From Haliscomenobacter hydrossis DSM 1100 (GTDB lineage Bacteria > Bacteroidota > Bacteroidia > Chitinophagales > Saprospiraceae), in NCBI RefSeq assembly GCF_000212735.1, contig NC_015510.1:2630315-2694314 (forward strand): a stretch of DNA of 64,000 nucleotides, read 5' to 3'. Shown here in pieces: positions 36,701-47,800 of the stretch. A program made the position numbers and the translations under genes. Each line of letters starts with the position of its first letter. Position 1 is the first letter of the stretch. The notes below the pieces were generated by a model. That model was not told the DNA's origin, did not search any database, and was given only the letters and a program-made list of their open reading frames with translations.

Positions 36701-38619
36701 AAAATATCACCGTCGCCGTTGTTGTCGATACCATCCACAACTTCTTTGCCGTCCACGATCCATTTCCAGTTCGCAGGTGCATCTTTAGGATCATCAAATG
36801 GGGCAGCATCAATTTTGCCGTTGCCGTTTGAATCGTATCCTTTTTGGATGAAGCTAGCCGTGCAAGAAGTTGGAACATTGCGACGAACCGCAATCCAGGC
36901 CAACTTACAGTTGTCCCAAGAGCCTTCATCGATGTCAGCAGCAGTTACCTGTGCGTAGCCATCAACATAGCCATTGGCATTGCTCAAGCTGATGTGCAGG
37001 TCATCATCACACTTCATTACCGGTGCAATTTTGTCCTTCACTTCGAACTCGAAGCACAAAGTAGAGGAATTGTAGCAACCGTCGAAAGCCTCGATTTTCA
37101 TTACGTGGCGGCCAACTGGTACTCCAATCATCTGGCCATTCATGATGGCATAATCTATCTTCGCCCAAGCGATGCAGCACTCTGTTCTCGCGTTTCTTGG
37201 GGTCGGCAAATCAGTACACCAGGGACTTTCTGGTCCTTCGTTAACCAAAATACCTTTTACGTAAAGGTCTTTGGTGTATACACTTACACTGACGTTAGCC
37301 AGGCTACAGTTGTCTTTGATCTCTACGCCAAAGGCGCTCTTGATGCCCACAACAGTTACGGGGAATGCCGCCGTGCAATCCATTGGACCTGTGGAGATCA
37401 CGTAGGGTGCATGGTGTGCATAAGTAGCCGTAGGTGCCTGGAAGTCACCAATTTTGATCAGGATGTGGAAGGTATCTACAATTTTACCCGCACACCAGTC
37501 AAATACATACAATTCGCGATCGATCTTCACACCTTTGCCGCCACAAATGGGGAACTCAGTGTCTTTGATCGATACAGAGTAGTTGCACTCCAGTTTGTCG
37601 ATGTAGATTCTACGGGTGTTAACACCACCACCAATGTGGAAATAGCTCAGGTCGTATGGCGTAACATCGTCATGCAGGATCAGGCTCTTGTCAGGAGTAC
37701 AAGACTGGTACTCAACTACCCAATCGTAGCCAGGAGTGCCAGCAGCAACACCAGTTTTGCCTGTTACCGGACGGTTAGCAGGACCACCAATGCTGAATAC
37801 GAAATCATCCAGGTCGGGGCGAGTGAAGAAGATGTCCTGGATGTAAGCATCAGCACGCATGCCGTTGCAATCCGTAGCTACCCATTCGCGCTCGATTTTG
37901 GCGTAGTAGCCATCACGCGTAAACTCAATGTCGGTACAAGAGTAGAACACTACTTTGTCCGTCCACTTCAAAGTTACCCGGCAACCGCAGTTGAAGCAGT
38001 TGTCTTTGTAATACGCATAACCCAGGTTTTTGTAGTTGTCATCAACCAAGCCGGGAGGGTTCAAACCCAACTGGCAATTGTCGCCCGTTCCAGCAACACC
38101 TTCGGCGTTGTTGATGGTGCGACCGTCCGTGGCATTGGCTGCAGGACGTGGAGAGCGAAGATCGTCACCTACGTTACCAATGGTGCGTCTTTCGTTCAAC
38201 ACATAGTTGACATCGTAGCAATCCAGAGTAACATCACGAGGAGCACAGATCAGCGCAGGTGCAGTTTTGTCTTCAGCGGTTACTTTACCCCAGCAGATGA
38301 CCACGTCATCTGTGGTGGTTTCCGTATCTCTGCCGTCAAACAAGCCATAAGTCCAAACCCCGGCACAGTCGATAACTGATCCGTTGCCTGGAGTGTTGTC
38401 CATAACGCGTACATATGCTCCGGCACAAGGACCGTCAGATACGAGGTTACGGGTAAGGTTGAATTGGCAATTGGCATCTAAGGTAACTGTGACGTTGTAA
38501 CAACCGCAATTGGTTGCTTGCGCAGTAGCTACATTAGAACCCAAAAGCCAAGCTGCCAGAATCAGCAAGGACATGCTTGCAGATTTGGTCATCCAGCTAG
38601 TAAAGGTCGTTTGTTTCAT
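33761..38619 (-). pseudogene. Giant T9SS-secreted HYR/cohesin/dockerin-type protein, broken by a one-base frameshift
   Basis: Two overlapping frames (38643-36151 and 36253-33761) join into one protein of about 1620 residues if one base is restored near 36204. The intact paralogue at 44852 reads TGTTTCCC where this copy has TGTTCCC. The likely start is the ATG at 38619, followed by a signal peptide (ILAAWLLGSNVATAQA). The body has Cys-rich beta domains with repeated APVxxxPxD and TDNCxD motifs resembling HYR modules, then a carboxypeptidase-regulatory-like segment. A dockerin-like Ca loop (ADVNNSKSITTLDLIALRK), a cohesin-like domain and a T9SS type A sorting domain (NTPNPFNGET...KKMIVVE) follow. 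Either the gene is a fresh pseudogene or the base was lost in sequencing. The C-terminal fragment lacks a signal peptide and could not be secreted alone. Confidence 0.85.
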
Positions 38620-38689
38620 AAGAAAATGATTGATTAGAAACATTTAAGTCTTGATAAAGTACAACTTGTAATCAACATTAGGTCGACGC

Positions 38690-38697
38690 CAAATTTA
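38690..38697 (-). promoter_or_regulatory. Possible -7 element of the frameshifted T9SS gene
   Basis: Read on the minus strand, TAAATTTG matches TAnnTTTG, with a TTG 23 bp further upstream (slightly too far for the ideal -33 box). It would give a 5' leader of about 65 nt to the ATG at 38619. Confidence 0.35.
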
Positions 38698-38785
38698 CAA
38701 ACATTCATTATAATTTCTATCAACCTTTGGTGATTATTAATTTCTTCCGCGCTTACATTCAACTAAAAATGAGTACAAAAAAAAA

Positions 38786-38812
38786 GTGCCAGTGCGGTTC
38801 AGGCACTGGCAC
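38786..38812 (-). terminator. Rho-independent terminator of the hybrid two-component regulator gene
   Basis: GTGCCAGTGC and GCACTGGCAC form a perfect 10-bp stem with a 7-nt loop. On the minus strand it is followed by nine T residues. It lies about 160 bp after the stop of the regulator gene (38975). With the promoter above, it accounts for most of the 330-bp gap 38644-38974. Confidence 0.85.
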
Positions 38813-38974
38813 ATTAAAATATTATTGACTCCTTCTATTCTCTTTGAATGGGGTTAGGTGTTTTCCCATTGCAAAGATGCAACAGCGTCAGCTTATGGAG
38901 GTTCACTACTGTTGCAAGTAGGTTTGCTGATGTGTCAATTTGCAGGATTGAGTGCGTTTTTAGGTAAAAAAACA

Positions 38975-41900
38975 TTAGACCTCACTAGGAGAGACACCAA
39001 AATATTCTTTGAATGCCGTGGAGAAGTATTTGACGTTGCGGAAACCCACCTGGCTGGCAATATCGGAGATTTTTCCACTCTTTGATTTCAACAAGAGCAT
39101 GGCCTGATCCAGTCTAAAATTGCGAATGAATTCGGTACTGGAAAGACCGGTGAGTGCATTCAGTTTGCGGTGCAATTGTGAGCGACTGATGAACATCAAG
39201 CGAGCCAGGTCTTCTACATTCAAGTCCTCATTTTCTAACTCAAGGGTCAATGCCTGTTGCAAGCGAGCCAAAAAATCCTGGTCGAGAGCACTTAAGGTCG
39301 CAACAGCTTCAGTAGAGTGATCGGCCAGCAAGGCAATCTTTTGTTTCTTTTCCTTGATTATCCGTTGCTGAAGCTGTCGTCGATTTTCCAGGAGGTTATC
39401 TACCCAGGCCATCAGCTCCAAGGTATTAAACGGCTTTTGCAGGTAGGCATCGGCACCAAATTTGATACTTTCCAGGCGTGTTTCCAAGGCTGTCCTGGCG
39501 GTCAGCATCAATACGGGAATATGACTGGTTGGGAGGTTACCTTTTAACAACTGAAGCAATTCCATTCCATCTACCCGGGGCATCATCAAGTCTGTTACCA
39601 CGACATCGGGGATCTGCTCCTGCGCCATGGCAAAAGCTATTTCCCCATTTTCAGCACTGCTGACGAGGTATTTTTTAGCCAAGGTCTGGGTTAAAAACGC
39701 GCGCAATTCAGCATTATCTTCTACCACTAAAACCGAAGTTTGAGCATTTGTATTCGTTTCCAAATCAAAAATTGGCAAAGTTTGCTCCGCAGCGACAGGT
39801 GGTTCGGGTAGGGGTAGCTGGTTGTGGGTTGAGACAAGTTGTAGTAGAATTTTCAGGCGAAACAGCGCACCTTGCCCGGGTTCACTTTCTACCGTTATCT
39901 GTCCCTGCATGATTTCGGCCAATTCTTTACAAAGTGCCAAACCAATTCCAGTTCCGGCCTGTCCATCCCCTGTAGCAGAATGGATCGTATAAAAACGATC
40001 AAAAATGTGCGCGATCGATTCGGGAGCGATACCTGGCCCGGTATCCCGGACTTCCATCACCAGAAGTTGTTTGTGCCCATCAAGCTCTTGACTCCAGTTT
40101 AAACTTACGGTCCCTCCTTCAGGAGTAAATTTCAAGGCGTTTGACAACAAATTGGCAGCAATTTTTTCAAGTTTATCTGCATCAAAGCACCCCATTCCCA
40201 AGGCTTGCTGTACTGGTCCGCTGTAGAAAGTGATGCCTTTACGCTGTGCTTGATCCACAAAAGAGTCCGCTACCGCTTGTAGTGTATCGTCGATGCTCCC
40301 CCATTGGAGCTCAGGATGCATAGCACCACCTTCTATTTTGGCCAGGTCTAATAATTGAGTGACCAGGTAGAGTAATTTGCTGCCACTGCGTTCGGCGATT
40401 TGTACTTTTGAAAGCCAATTTTCGGCCTTGGGATTGCTCAAGATTTGCCGCAAAGGTTCAATGATCAAGGTAATCGGGGTGCGCAGTTCATGGGTAATGT
40501 TCGCAAAAAAATCAGTTTTCAGTTGCTCCAACTCCCGGATCCGCCCTATTTCTTTTTGCTCAAAAAGCCGCTGTTGTTGCAGTTGAATCCGTTGTTTTTG
40601 CCAGCGATTCAATTGCCATAACCCTACGAGCAATACCAATCCATAAAATACGTATGCGAAAGTGGTACGCCACCAGGGAGGTCGGATGTAAATGTTCAAC
40701 TGTGCCGCTGGTTCAGCGGGCCAAACGCCATGCGCACCACCGGAAGACACTTCAAAAAGGTATTTTCCAGGTAGCAAGTTGCTGTAGTTGGCGGTATGGG
40801 CAGTAGTGGATTCAATCCAGTTTTTATCCGCTCCTTTTAATCGATAACGGAACTGATTTTTAGCCGCGGATGCAAAATCCATAGCTGCAAAATCAAGGGT
40901 AATGTGGTTTTGAGTATATTTTAGGGTTAAGGATTGAGTGTACTCAATGCTTTTGGACAAAATTCCCTCTCCAGCCGCTATTTGCTTATTGTTGACTTTT
41001 AACCTGGTAATAAAAACTTTAGGCGGTTGTTGGTTGGGGGCAATTTTCTCTGGTACAAATGCAGTGATGCCATTGACGCCACCAAAAAACAAACGGCCAT
41101 CAAAACCTTTGGCAAAACTCAGGGTATTGAACTCATTGTCTTGCAGGCCATCGGCAACCGAATAGTTTTCAAAATGCTTGTTGCTTGGTGTGAACTTACA
41201 CAGGCCAGAGTTCGTACTCAACCATAAATGCCCTCTGGAATCGGGAAGAATGCCATACACCACATCATCGGGCAGGCCATTTTCCATTGTAAAGTGCTGA
41301 CAATTGCCCGTTTTTTTATCCAGTAAATTTAGCCCTCCACCTTTGGTACCTATCCATAAAAATCGCTTGGGGCTACGCGGATCATCGTGCATCGAAAGAA
41401 TAAAATTATTGTTGAGTCCCTCACGGTTAGCAGGGTCATTTTTGAAGAGGGTAAAATCCATTTTGTCCGCTTTGTTCAAAATGCCACGCAGCAACCCGTG
41501 CGGGGTTCCAATCCAATAATGACCATTGGCGTCCTCCATCAAGGCATGTCCAATTTCTTTTGCCCCTGTGTACTGAGAAAAATCGTAACTGGAAAATTTA
41601 TTGCTGGACAAATCCAATCTTGTCAACTGGCTTTCCCGTCCATATATCCAGATGTCGCCGTTGTGGTCTTCCATTAATTGGCTGAACATCCCGATAAGAA
41701 TCGGGGTGCGAAATTGTTGAGTAGCTCCGGTTTTTTCGTTTTTTCGGATCAGGGCTCCTCCTTCTGAAGGGGCAGTTCGTTTTTCCCCCAAAAACCAAAA
41801 TGAACCATCCTGTGCATGTAATAGATCGTGGTGAAAGAGGCTGTTATCAGCAATGAAGGGCTGAGCAATTTGGTTTTTTTGTTCGTCTAACAATTTGATA

Positions 41901-42482
41901 TTGGAAAAATTATCCCAAATCCAAAGCCGCCCATTGCGATCGGGGCAGAGCTGTCGGGTGCTGATTCCGGGTAAAAAATGCTGAAAAAACTGGTTGACCA
42001 AATTGTATTTACGCACTCCATACCCATTGGTGCCAATCCAGATCAATCCATTGCGGTCACAATGGATTTTGGTAGAACCCATCACGCCAACCGCTGTAAA
42101 TGAACAAAAGACTTGAGGTTGAATCGGGTTATTCTTTTCTACATCGCGATGGTCAAACCGATAAACTTGCTTTCTCCGGCCTACGTATAAATTACCCTAA
42201 GGCCTGAACAGTATTGTCTGAAATGGAAAAAGGGTCAAAAGGGTCGTTTTTGAGCACCTTAAATGTGTAGCCATCATAACGATTTAAGCCACCACGAGTA
42301 CCAAACCAGATAAAATCATTGCGATCCTGCAAGATATCGTAGATCATACCTTGAGATAAACCCTGGGTACTGTTCAATACTTCAAGTTGAACATTTTGGG
42401 CATGGCTGGAAGAAAGAAGAAGCCAGAAAAAAATGGAGATTGCAAACCCCACCTTCGACTGGTAGTTGTGAACCTCAATCAT
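38975..42482 (-). pseudogene. Hybrid two-component system regulator (HTCS), frameshifted near its N-terminus
   Basis: The N-terminal frame (first ATG 42482) carries a signal peptide and the first two-component propeller repeats (NDFIWFGTRGGLNRYDGYTF), then stops at 42192 in TVQALG. From about 42200 the next frame continues without a gap in sense (GNLYVGRRKQVYRFDHRDVE), through about seven more propeller repeats and a Y_Y_Y domain. A transmembrane helix, a histidine kinase with its phosphoacceptor in THELRTPITL, a receiver with Asp in VVTDLMMP and a C-terminal AraC domain (SRSQLHRKLNALTGL...VSPSEV) follow. The junction lacks the usual xEDxx of a propeller repeat, so a deletion of about 14 bp is likely. 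HTCS proteins sense extracellular glycans and control nearby operons. The kinase part alone lacks a signal peptide. Confidence 0.85.
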
Positions 42483-42530
42483 AGGCCACAAATGTAGTTT
42501 TTTCTAATCAATTTCTCGGGGAAAGAAAAT

Positions 42531-42559
42531 AAGGTGGGTACTGAATAAGCACCCACCTT
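42531..42559 (-). terminator. Terminator-like hairpin of a small transcription unit
   Basis: AAGGTGGGT and ACCCACCTT (9 bp, 11-nt loop). On the minus strand it is followed by the T-rich ATTTTCTTTC. It lies 105 nt downstream of the 29-codon ORF at 42664-42753 and 470 nt from the next larger gene, so it probably ends a short RNA. Two further palindromes (ACAACGTTGT at 42561-42570 and AGTCTGATTCAGACT at 42590-42604) lie just before it. Confidence 0.65.
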
Positions 42560-42663
42560 AACAACGTTGTAATAATAAGGAGGAGTCAAAGTCTGATTCA
42601 GACTAGGGTCACATTATTATTAAATCAATATGGGCTGTAACTTTAGGTGGGTTAAATTAGTGT

Positions 42664-42753
42664 TCAATGATTAGGTCCAATAAGATCCACATTGATGGTA
42701 CTTTTGTCAAAAGCACCGTTGGTGTTGCAAGACAGATTACAGCATGTTCTCAT
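42664..42753 (-). CDS. Candidate 29-residue cysteine-containing peptide (or part of a small RNA)
   Basis: The frame ATG 42753 to TGA 42664 encodes MRTCCNLSCNTNGAFDKSTI followed by NVDLIGPNH. It has three cysteines in the first nine residues and no signal peptide or membrane segment. A palindromic operator-like site lies 25 bp upstream and a terminator-like hairpin 105 bp downstream, which together suggest an independent transcript in the 539-bp space between the regulator and the helical-repeat gene. No Shine-Dalgarno sequence is evident, which is normal for Bacteroidota. I do not recognise the peptide, and a non-coding RNA is equally possible. Confidence 0.3.
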   Translation of the reverse strand: MRTCCNLSCNTNGAFDKSTINVDLIGPNH

Positions 42754-42777
42754 ATATTACAGTATTTCGTTACAGCT

Positions 42778-42797
42778 TTGTGTGTAATTTCACACAA
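42778..42797. promoter_or_regulatory. Perfect palindrome of CRP/FNR-operator shape
   Basis: TTGTGTG-TAATTT-CACACAA is a perfect 7-bp inverted repeat with a 6-bp spacer, close to the TGTGA-N6-TCACA shape bound by CRP/FNR-family regulators. It sits 25 bp upstream of the small ORF. The rest of the gap (42800-43030) shows nothing recognisable. Confidence 0.45.
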
Positions 42798-43030
42798 GAA
42801 AAAATTAGGGGAGCAAAAACGTGTTGAATTAAACCTGAAAGAATGGATTTTACAGCTAGGAAGTAGTGGATTGGGCAGGAATAGGATTCTTTATAATAAG
42901 ATTTTTTTTATTGTGACAAAGTTAAGCAAATTATCCGAATTGAGTACGGACAATATTCTGGTTTTGGATACCCTGTCAATGTACTCAAAATTCACATTTT
43001 GGCTTTTTACGGCGGTTCCCAAACAAGCTG

Positions 43031-44578
43031 TTATTTTCTGCTTTTTGACCTCAATCGCTCTCTTTGCCACAAATCCATCAACTCCAATACAAAGCTCCAC
43101 AATGTTTCATAGGGCAGAATTTCAACCTCCAGGGTTTGCTTAGATAAGGCAATCGGTGTAGCACAAAGCAGTTGAAAATCAGCTTGAGTGCGTTGTAATA
43201 TCTCCGTTTTATCAAACTGTGCTTTGGGGATTGCCAAAAAAAGCTTGAATAAATAGTTGCTCCGTTTTAAGCCTTCATTCCGAAGGTAGCGAATGCGGTA
43301 TTTATCGATGGCTTCCGCACGCGCTTGTAGTTTGCCGTGGTCTTTATCAATGAGATAAAAGAGCATTTCCAGGATCAGGATGTGTAGATTTAACCCTTGT
43401 TTGTCTTTGGAGTAAAGGGGCATTTCATTTAAAAACTTGGATAATTTAAATTTATCCGGGGTTGGGATTCCATTTGTCGTGGATTTCAACTTGTTCATTT
43501 TTTTCAGGGCCGACAAATAGGCATCCGCTATTCTCCAACTTTCCTTAATGTGGTCAGGTAAATTTTTATAGTTCTCACTACTCAATACAGATTGGAGCAG
43601 TATACTTCCCTGGTCGTATTCCCCCTGGTGCAAATGAACAATAAGGATAAGTTCTTGGGCTTTGTACCAGTTGAAATGTCCTTTACTTACATATTGGATA
43701 CATTGATCCAGCGTTTGAATGGCTTCAGGGAATTGGTGTAGCTGGGCTTGACACACGGCTTTTTGATAATTGAATACTTGCAATGGCACTGCAGCTACGT
43801 ATTCTTTTTCGTTAAAAAAGGCAATTGCCCGATTACAAACATCCAGGATTCTGGGTTGATCATTCACGCTGGAATGGATGTAGGACTCGATCAAGCGGCC
43901 ATATAAGTGCAGGTGATAAGTGTTGTAGGTTTGTAATGCCTCTTCCAGCGCAGCGTAATAGCCCTTTGCTTTGGTTTGGAAATCCGCTTTGCTCGCTTTG
44001 CTGTGAATGGTACCAATACTCAGATCGATGTAGTACTCTTCAGCTCTGTTTTCCAGTATCCAGATGGTCTCGTTTTCTTTCAACTCCTGATTGTACAGTT
44101 CGTATTTATTATAGTCACCATCGATAGTGCCATGGTATAACCGCAGGGAGTGACAGATGTCTACCGTCAACTCGGTAAACTCATATTTACGGGTAATTTT
44201 TAATAGCTTGGTGGCTATATTTAGTGCCACACCATAGGCATTTTTGCCAAATAAAATCTTAGCAGCAGCCCAATCTTTGTAACATTCGTAATAGGCTTTT
44301 TGCCGATCAGTATAGGAAGCCTGTTTGACATCAATCAGAAAAAGAGCATTGATCAATCGATCTTTAAGGTTCTTTTTCAATTTTTTATACATCGGGCTCT
44401 GCTTATTGGCATGATAGAGTGCCTGTGCTGCAGCGTCATCGTCGTGGAATTGCCCATCTACAATCTTGTCATAAAATATGGATAGTTTGGATTTGCCGTT
44501 GTGACCATCACCAATCAGTTCGATGCTTCTCAACTTGGGACGGGTCACAATTTGCACGAGATCAATGAGGTCTTTCAT
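43031..44578 (-). CDS. Helical-repeat (TPR-like) protein of unknown function
   Basis: The 515-residue, probably cytoplasmic protein has no signal peptide or membrane segment. From about residue 50 it is nearly all alpha-helical, with pairs of amphipathic helices and TPR-like spacing, for example QVFNYQKAVCQAQLHQFPEA followed by IQTLDQCIQYVSKGHFNWYK (about 280-320) and LILIVHLHQGEYDQGSILLQ. It begins MKDLIDLVQIVTRPKLRSIE and ends in a basic tail (RERLRSKSRK). I do not recognise a named family. Its place beside the regulator and upstream of the secreted-protein cluster hints at a regulatory or scaffold role, but this is only inference. Confidence 0.72.
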   Translation of the reverse strand: MKDLIDLVQIVTRPKLRSIELIGDGHNGKSKLSIFYDKIVDGQFHDDDAAAQALYHANKQSPMYKKLKKNLKDRLINALFLIDVKQASYTDRQKAYYECYKDWAAAKILFGKNAYGVALNIATKLLKITRKYEFTELTVDICHSLRLYHGTIDGDYNKYELYNQELKENETIWILENRAEEYYIDLSIGTIHSKASKADFQTKAKGYYAALEEALQTYNTYHLHLYGRLIESYIHSSVNDQPRILDVCNRAIAFFNEKEYVAAVPLQVFNYQKAVCQAQLHQFPEAIQTLDQCIQYVSKGHFNWYKAQELILIVHLHQGEYDQGSILLQSVLSSENYKNLPDHIKESWRIADAYLSALKKMNKLKSTTNGIPTPDKFKLSKFLNEMPLYSKDKQGLNLHILILEMLFYLIDKDHGKLQARAEAIDKYRIRYLRNEGLKRSNYLFKLFLAIPKAQFDKTEILQRTQADFQLLCATPIALSKQTLEVEILPYETLWSFVLELMDLWQRERLRSKSRK

Positions 44579-44788
44579 GAATATCCAGTAATTACAGCGT
44601 TAAAAAAGTTCACCTCAACCCTTCACATCAATCTAAGGATTGTCCTCATAGACAAAGATGCAGAAAATTCGATAAACTTGTATTTAGTCACTAATACATT
44701 TAAATTTCTGCACTTTACTAGGACCCCACAAGAATGCTAGACTTGCCTAGGTTAGGCGCAAATCGTATCAATAGGCTGTATAAAAAAC

Positions 44789-44815
44789 GAGGGGCTCCGA
44801 AACTTGGAGCCCCTC
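44789..44815 (-). terminator. Rho-independent terminator of the intact T9SS giant
   Basis: GAGGGGCTCC-GAAACTT-GGAGCCCCTC is a perfect 10-bp stem with a 7-nt loop. On the minus strand it is followed by GTTTTTTAT. It starts about 37 bp after the stop codon at 44852. Confidence 0.9.
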
Positions 44816-44851
44816 TATATTGCTAATAACGTTAATCAAATAAAAATCTAC

Positions 44852-47800
44852 TTACTTGTTCAACAGAACCATCTTTTTCGTGTCGGTAAAGTCGTTGGTT
44901 TGTAGCGTGTAGTACACCATCCCGCTGGCCCGCAATTGCTCCTGTTTGAGGATCACCTGGTTGTTGCCTTTGGTGTAATTACCTTCCACTTGGTAGATCA
45001 AAGCGCCTTTTACGTCACGGATGGTCAACTTTGCCCGAGTTGCCCGGGGCAGGTAGAAACCAATCGACGTTTCGTCAGCAAAGGGGTTGGGCGTGTTTTG
45101 GCGCAGAACGGCACGATCATCGATCGCGGCATTATCAAAGCTCAACACGACACCCATTACTTCATCGTTCTGATTGTACGCTTCTTCGTGGGTCATCCGG
45201 CTGTTGATCTCCAACACCTTGCTGAGCAAAGTAGTGGCATGCGCTTTCAGTTTCAGCGTGAACAACACTGCGTCATTGGCGGGGGCACCCACGAGGGATG
45301 CCTGTACGAAAGAGGTGGTAATGGTCCCTTCTTTTTGGAATAAACCAAAGTGTTCGGCTTTCATTGCTCCGTATTCCAATCCCAGGATTTCAGCACGATC
45401 TCCCACTTGTAGTGTAAACTGGAAGCCTTGTAGTTCAGACAAATCTTGGGCACGAATAGCCACCGCGTAGGTCTGACCAGCGTTGAGCTGTTGTTCCTCG
45501 GCGAATAAGATCATGTCCTTGCCTCCCCGGATTTCGGTAGCTACTGCTCCAGTGGCGCTGGCATTGCCATTGACGTCACCCATTTTTATGGCGATGAAAT
45601 CGGCTTTTACCTTGCCTGTCAGGTCGTTGATGTTCACCACCTCTGGGAACACTTCACTCCAGGGGCTGGTAGCATTAGGGAACTGGTAGGTTGCATCCAC
45701 AAATTTCCAGCTCGCTACATTGGCAAACTTGTTGTCAATGTTGAGAATCAACTTGCGGATCTGGATCATGTCAATGGTTGAAATCGTTTTGGAGTTGTTC
45801 ACATCCGCCGCAATCAAGCGGTAAGGGTTGTCCAGTGCCTTGACGCCCAAAATGTGCTTTTGGATCAGTACCAGGTCAAAAGTCGATACTCCATTCAGAT
45901 GCTCTTTGTCCATTTGTGCAGCTACGGTATAATCGTTGTCTTTGGTCAGATTTTTGAAAGCAAATCCACCAATAGCGTTGGTATTTTGATTCAATTGAGC
46001 CGCTCCACTGATGTCTACACTTGCACCCAAAACGGGTTCAAGATCATCGGTTGTAATGACACCACTGATTTCTCCAAAATTTGATCCATTGCCAGGAACA
46101 CACACCGAACGGTTGTCTTGTACTTCGATAAAAGTGATACAGAAGTCGTCATTGCCTTGCTCATCCCAAGCGTGCAATTCAACCAATACTGGAGCACCAA
46201 CGTCATCACAATCCAGATCGATACCGGTTTGAGTGGCAATCACTGGATCACCAACGCGGTTGATCGAGTACTTGGTCACCAGTTTCAGGCCGTTTTTGGT
46301 TTCGCCCTGACCATAGCAATCGTAAATGTCCGAAGCTACGAAATCAGAAGCCCATACCGCCATCATACCACCACCCGTGCCGTTAGGCATTAGTTCAGTG
46401 CTCAAGCCATTGATACAAATTGGTGCTGGTCCTTTGCAATCTGCCACCACAAATGGAATCCGGGTTGCTTTGCTGAGGTTACCACACTCGTCACGTACCA
46501 CCACGATCAGATCGTGGGTACCTACGGGCAAGTTTTTCACCGTGATCTCGAATTGGCCATTGCCCAAATCTTTGGTTACCCAACGTGGAGTGCTGTACAG
46601 GATCATCGAACCGGCATTGGTCGTTTGACCTGGAGCAACCATCAAGTACTGTGTTTCCAAAGTCACTTTATCGGTACAGTTGTCGGTAGCCGCAACGGTG
46701 ATCGTTACGTCAGCCAAACAATCGGCACCTTCGCGGATGCAGAACGTATCTCTTGGTGCAGTTACTACTGGTGCAACTTCGTCGTATACCTTGATGATCT
46801 GGGTATACATGAAAGAGTGGTAGTACTCCCAATCCTGGAAGTAATCGTAAGGGTGAGCATAGATTTCTGGCTTACAGAATGGCATTAAGCCAGAAGAAAC
46901 CGTTACGCTGCTACCCAAAGAAGAGTAACCACCGTAGTTGCCATCACCACGTACATAGATGTCGTCACCGTTGTTGGGCGTCAGGTCTTTCGACAACCAG
47001 AATTCTTCATTCAGGTCACGATCGCGGTCACGAACCAACATGTAAATTGGATTCTTGCCATAGTTACCCCACAAGCCGCGGTCAACTACATAAACAGATC
47101 CTTCAGCCATTGGGTCACCACAACGGTCATCGTAAGCACACCAGTTGATCACGGTGTAAGTACGGAAGATTTTGTAGCACTCATCGTCAGAAGCATCGTA
47201 ACGCTTGTCAGTGATGTTTACCGCCAAGATGTCACAAGACAATTCGTCGGTCAGGACGGTATCAATGATTGGTGTTTTGCAATCAGAATCAACGTCTTTA
47301 GGGAAACAAATGTCGTATTGGTGAATTGGACGAACCCAGATGGTCTGGTAACAAGTGATCGTGATGGGGCCTTTAACCGTATTTTTGGTCAATGCCCAGC
47401 TGCGTACGATTTTGCCATAACCACACTTCAGGTTTTTGGTCACGGTGTAAACGGTATCCAGGTTAGCACAATCGCTACCCGTGGTGATGCTTACGTCACC
47501 AAATACTGCTGCAGAAGCTACTTTGTCCTCGATGATGGCCAGGTTTTTCTCATCACAATCAACCGTGATGTCCCATGGAGCCACACAAGTTGGCGCCACT
47601 TTATCTTCGATCAGTACATCATTCCAGCAGTAGTTCCAGTTGCTTTCGTCAATATTCTCAGTCTCTGGATCATCCGCAGTGTCAGCGCCCCACAATTCGA
47701 TGGTTACGCGCTCAGCCAAATCGCAGCAGAAGAAATCAACAGCATCTTGCAGCGGAGTCATGATTTTGCCGCCTTTGGTGGCAAAGAATTCTCCACGGTC

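Noticed and set aside
36844-38379. 511-codon plus-strand frame opposite the broken T9SS gene (and a 427-codon one at 48287-49570)
   Set aside because: Both are mirror frames of the duplicated coding block. They occur in both copies only because the sense sequences are nearly identical, and they show no domain pattern.
42667-43143. 158-codon plus-strand frame between the regulator and the helical-repeat gene
   Set aside because: It overlaps the end of the minus-strand gene and has no plausible domain or start context; the minus-strand signals in the same place are more coherent.
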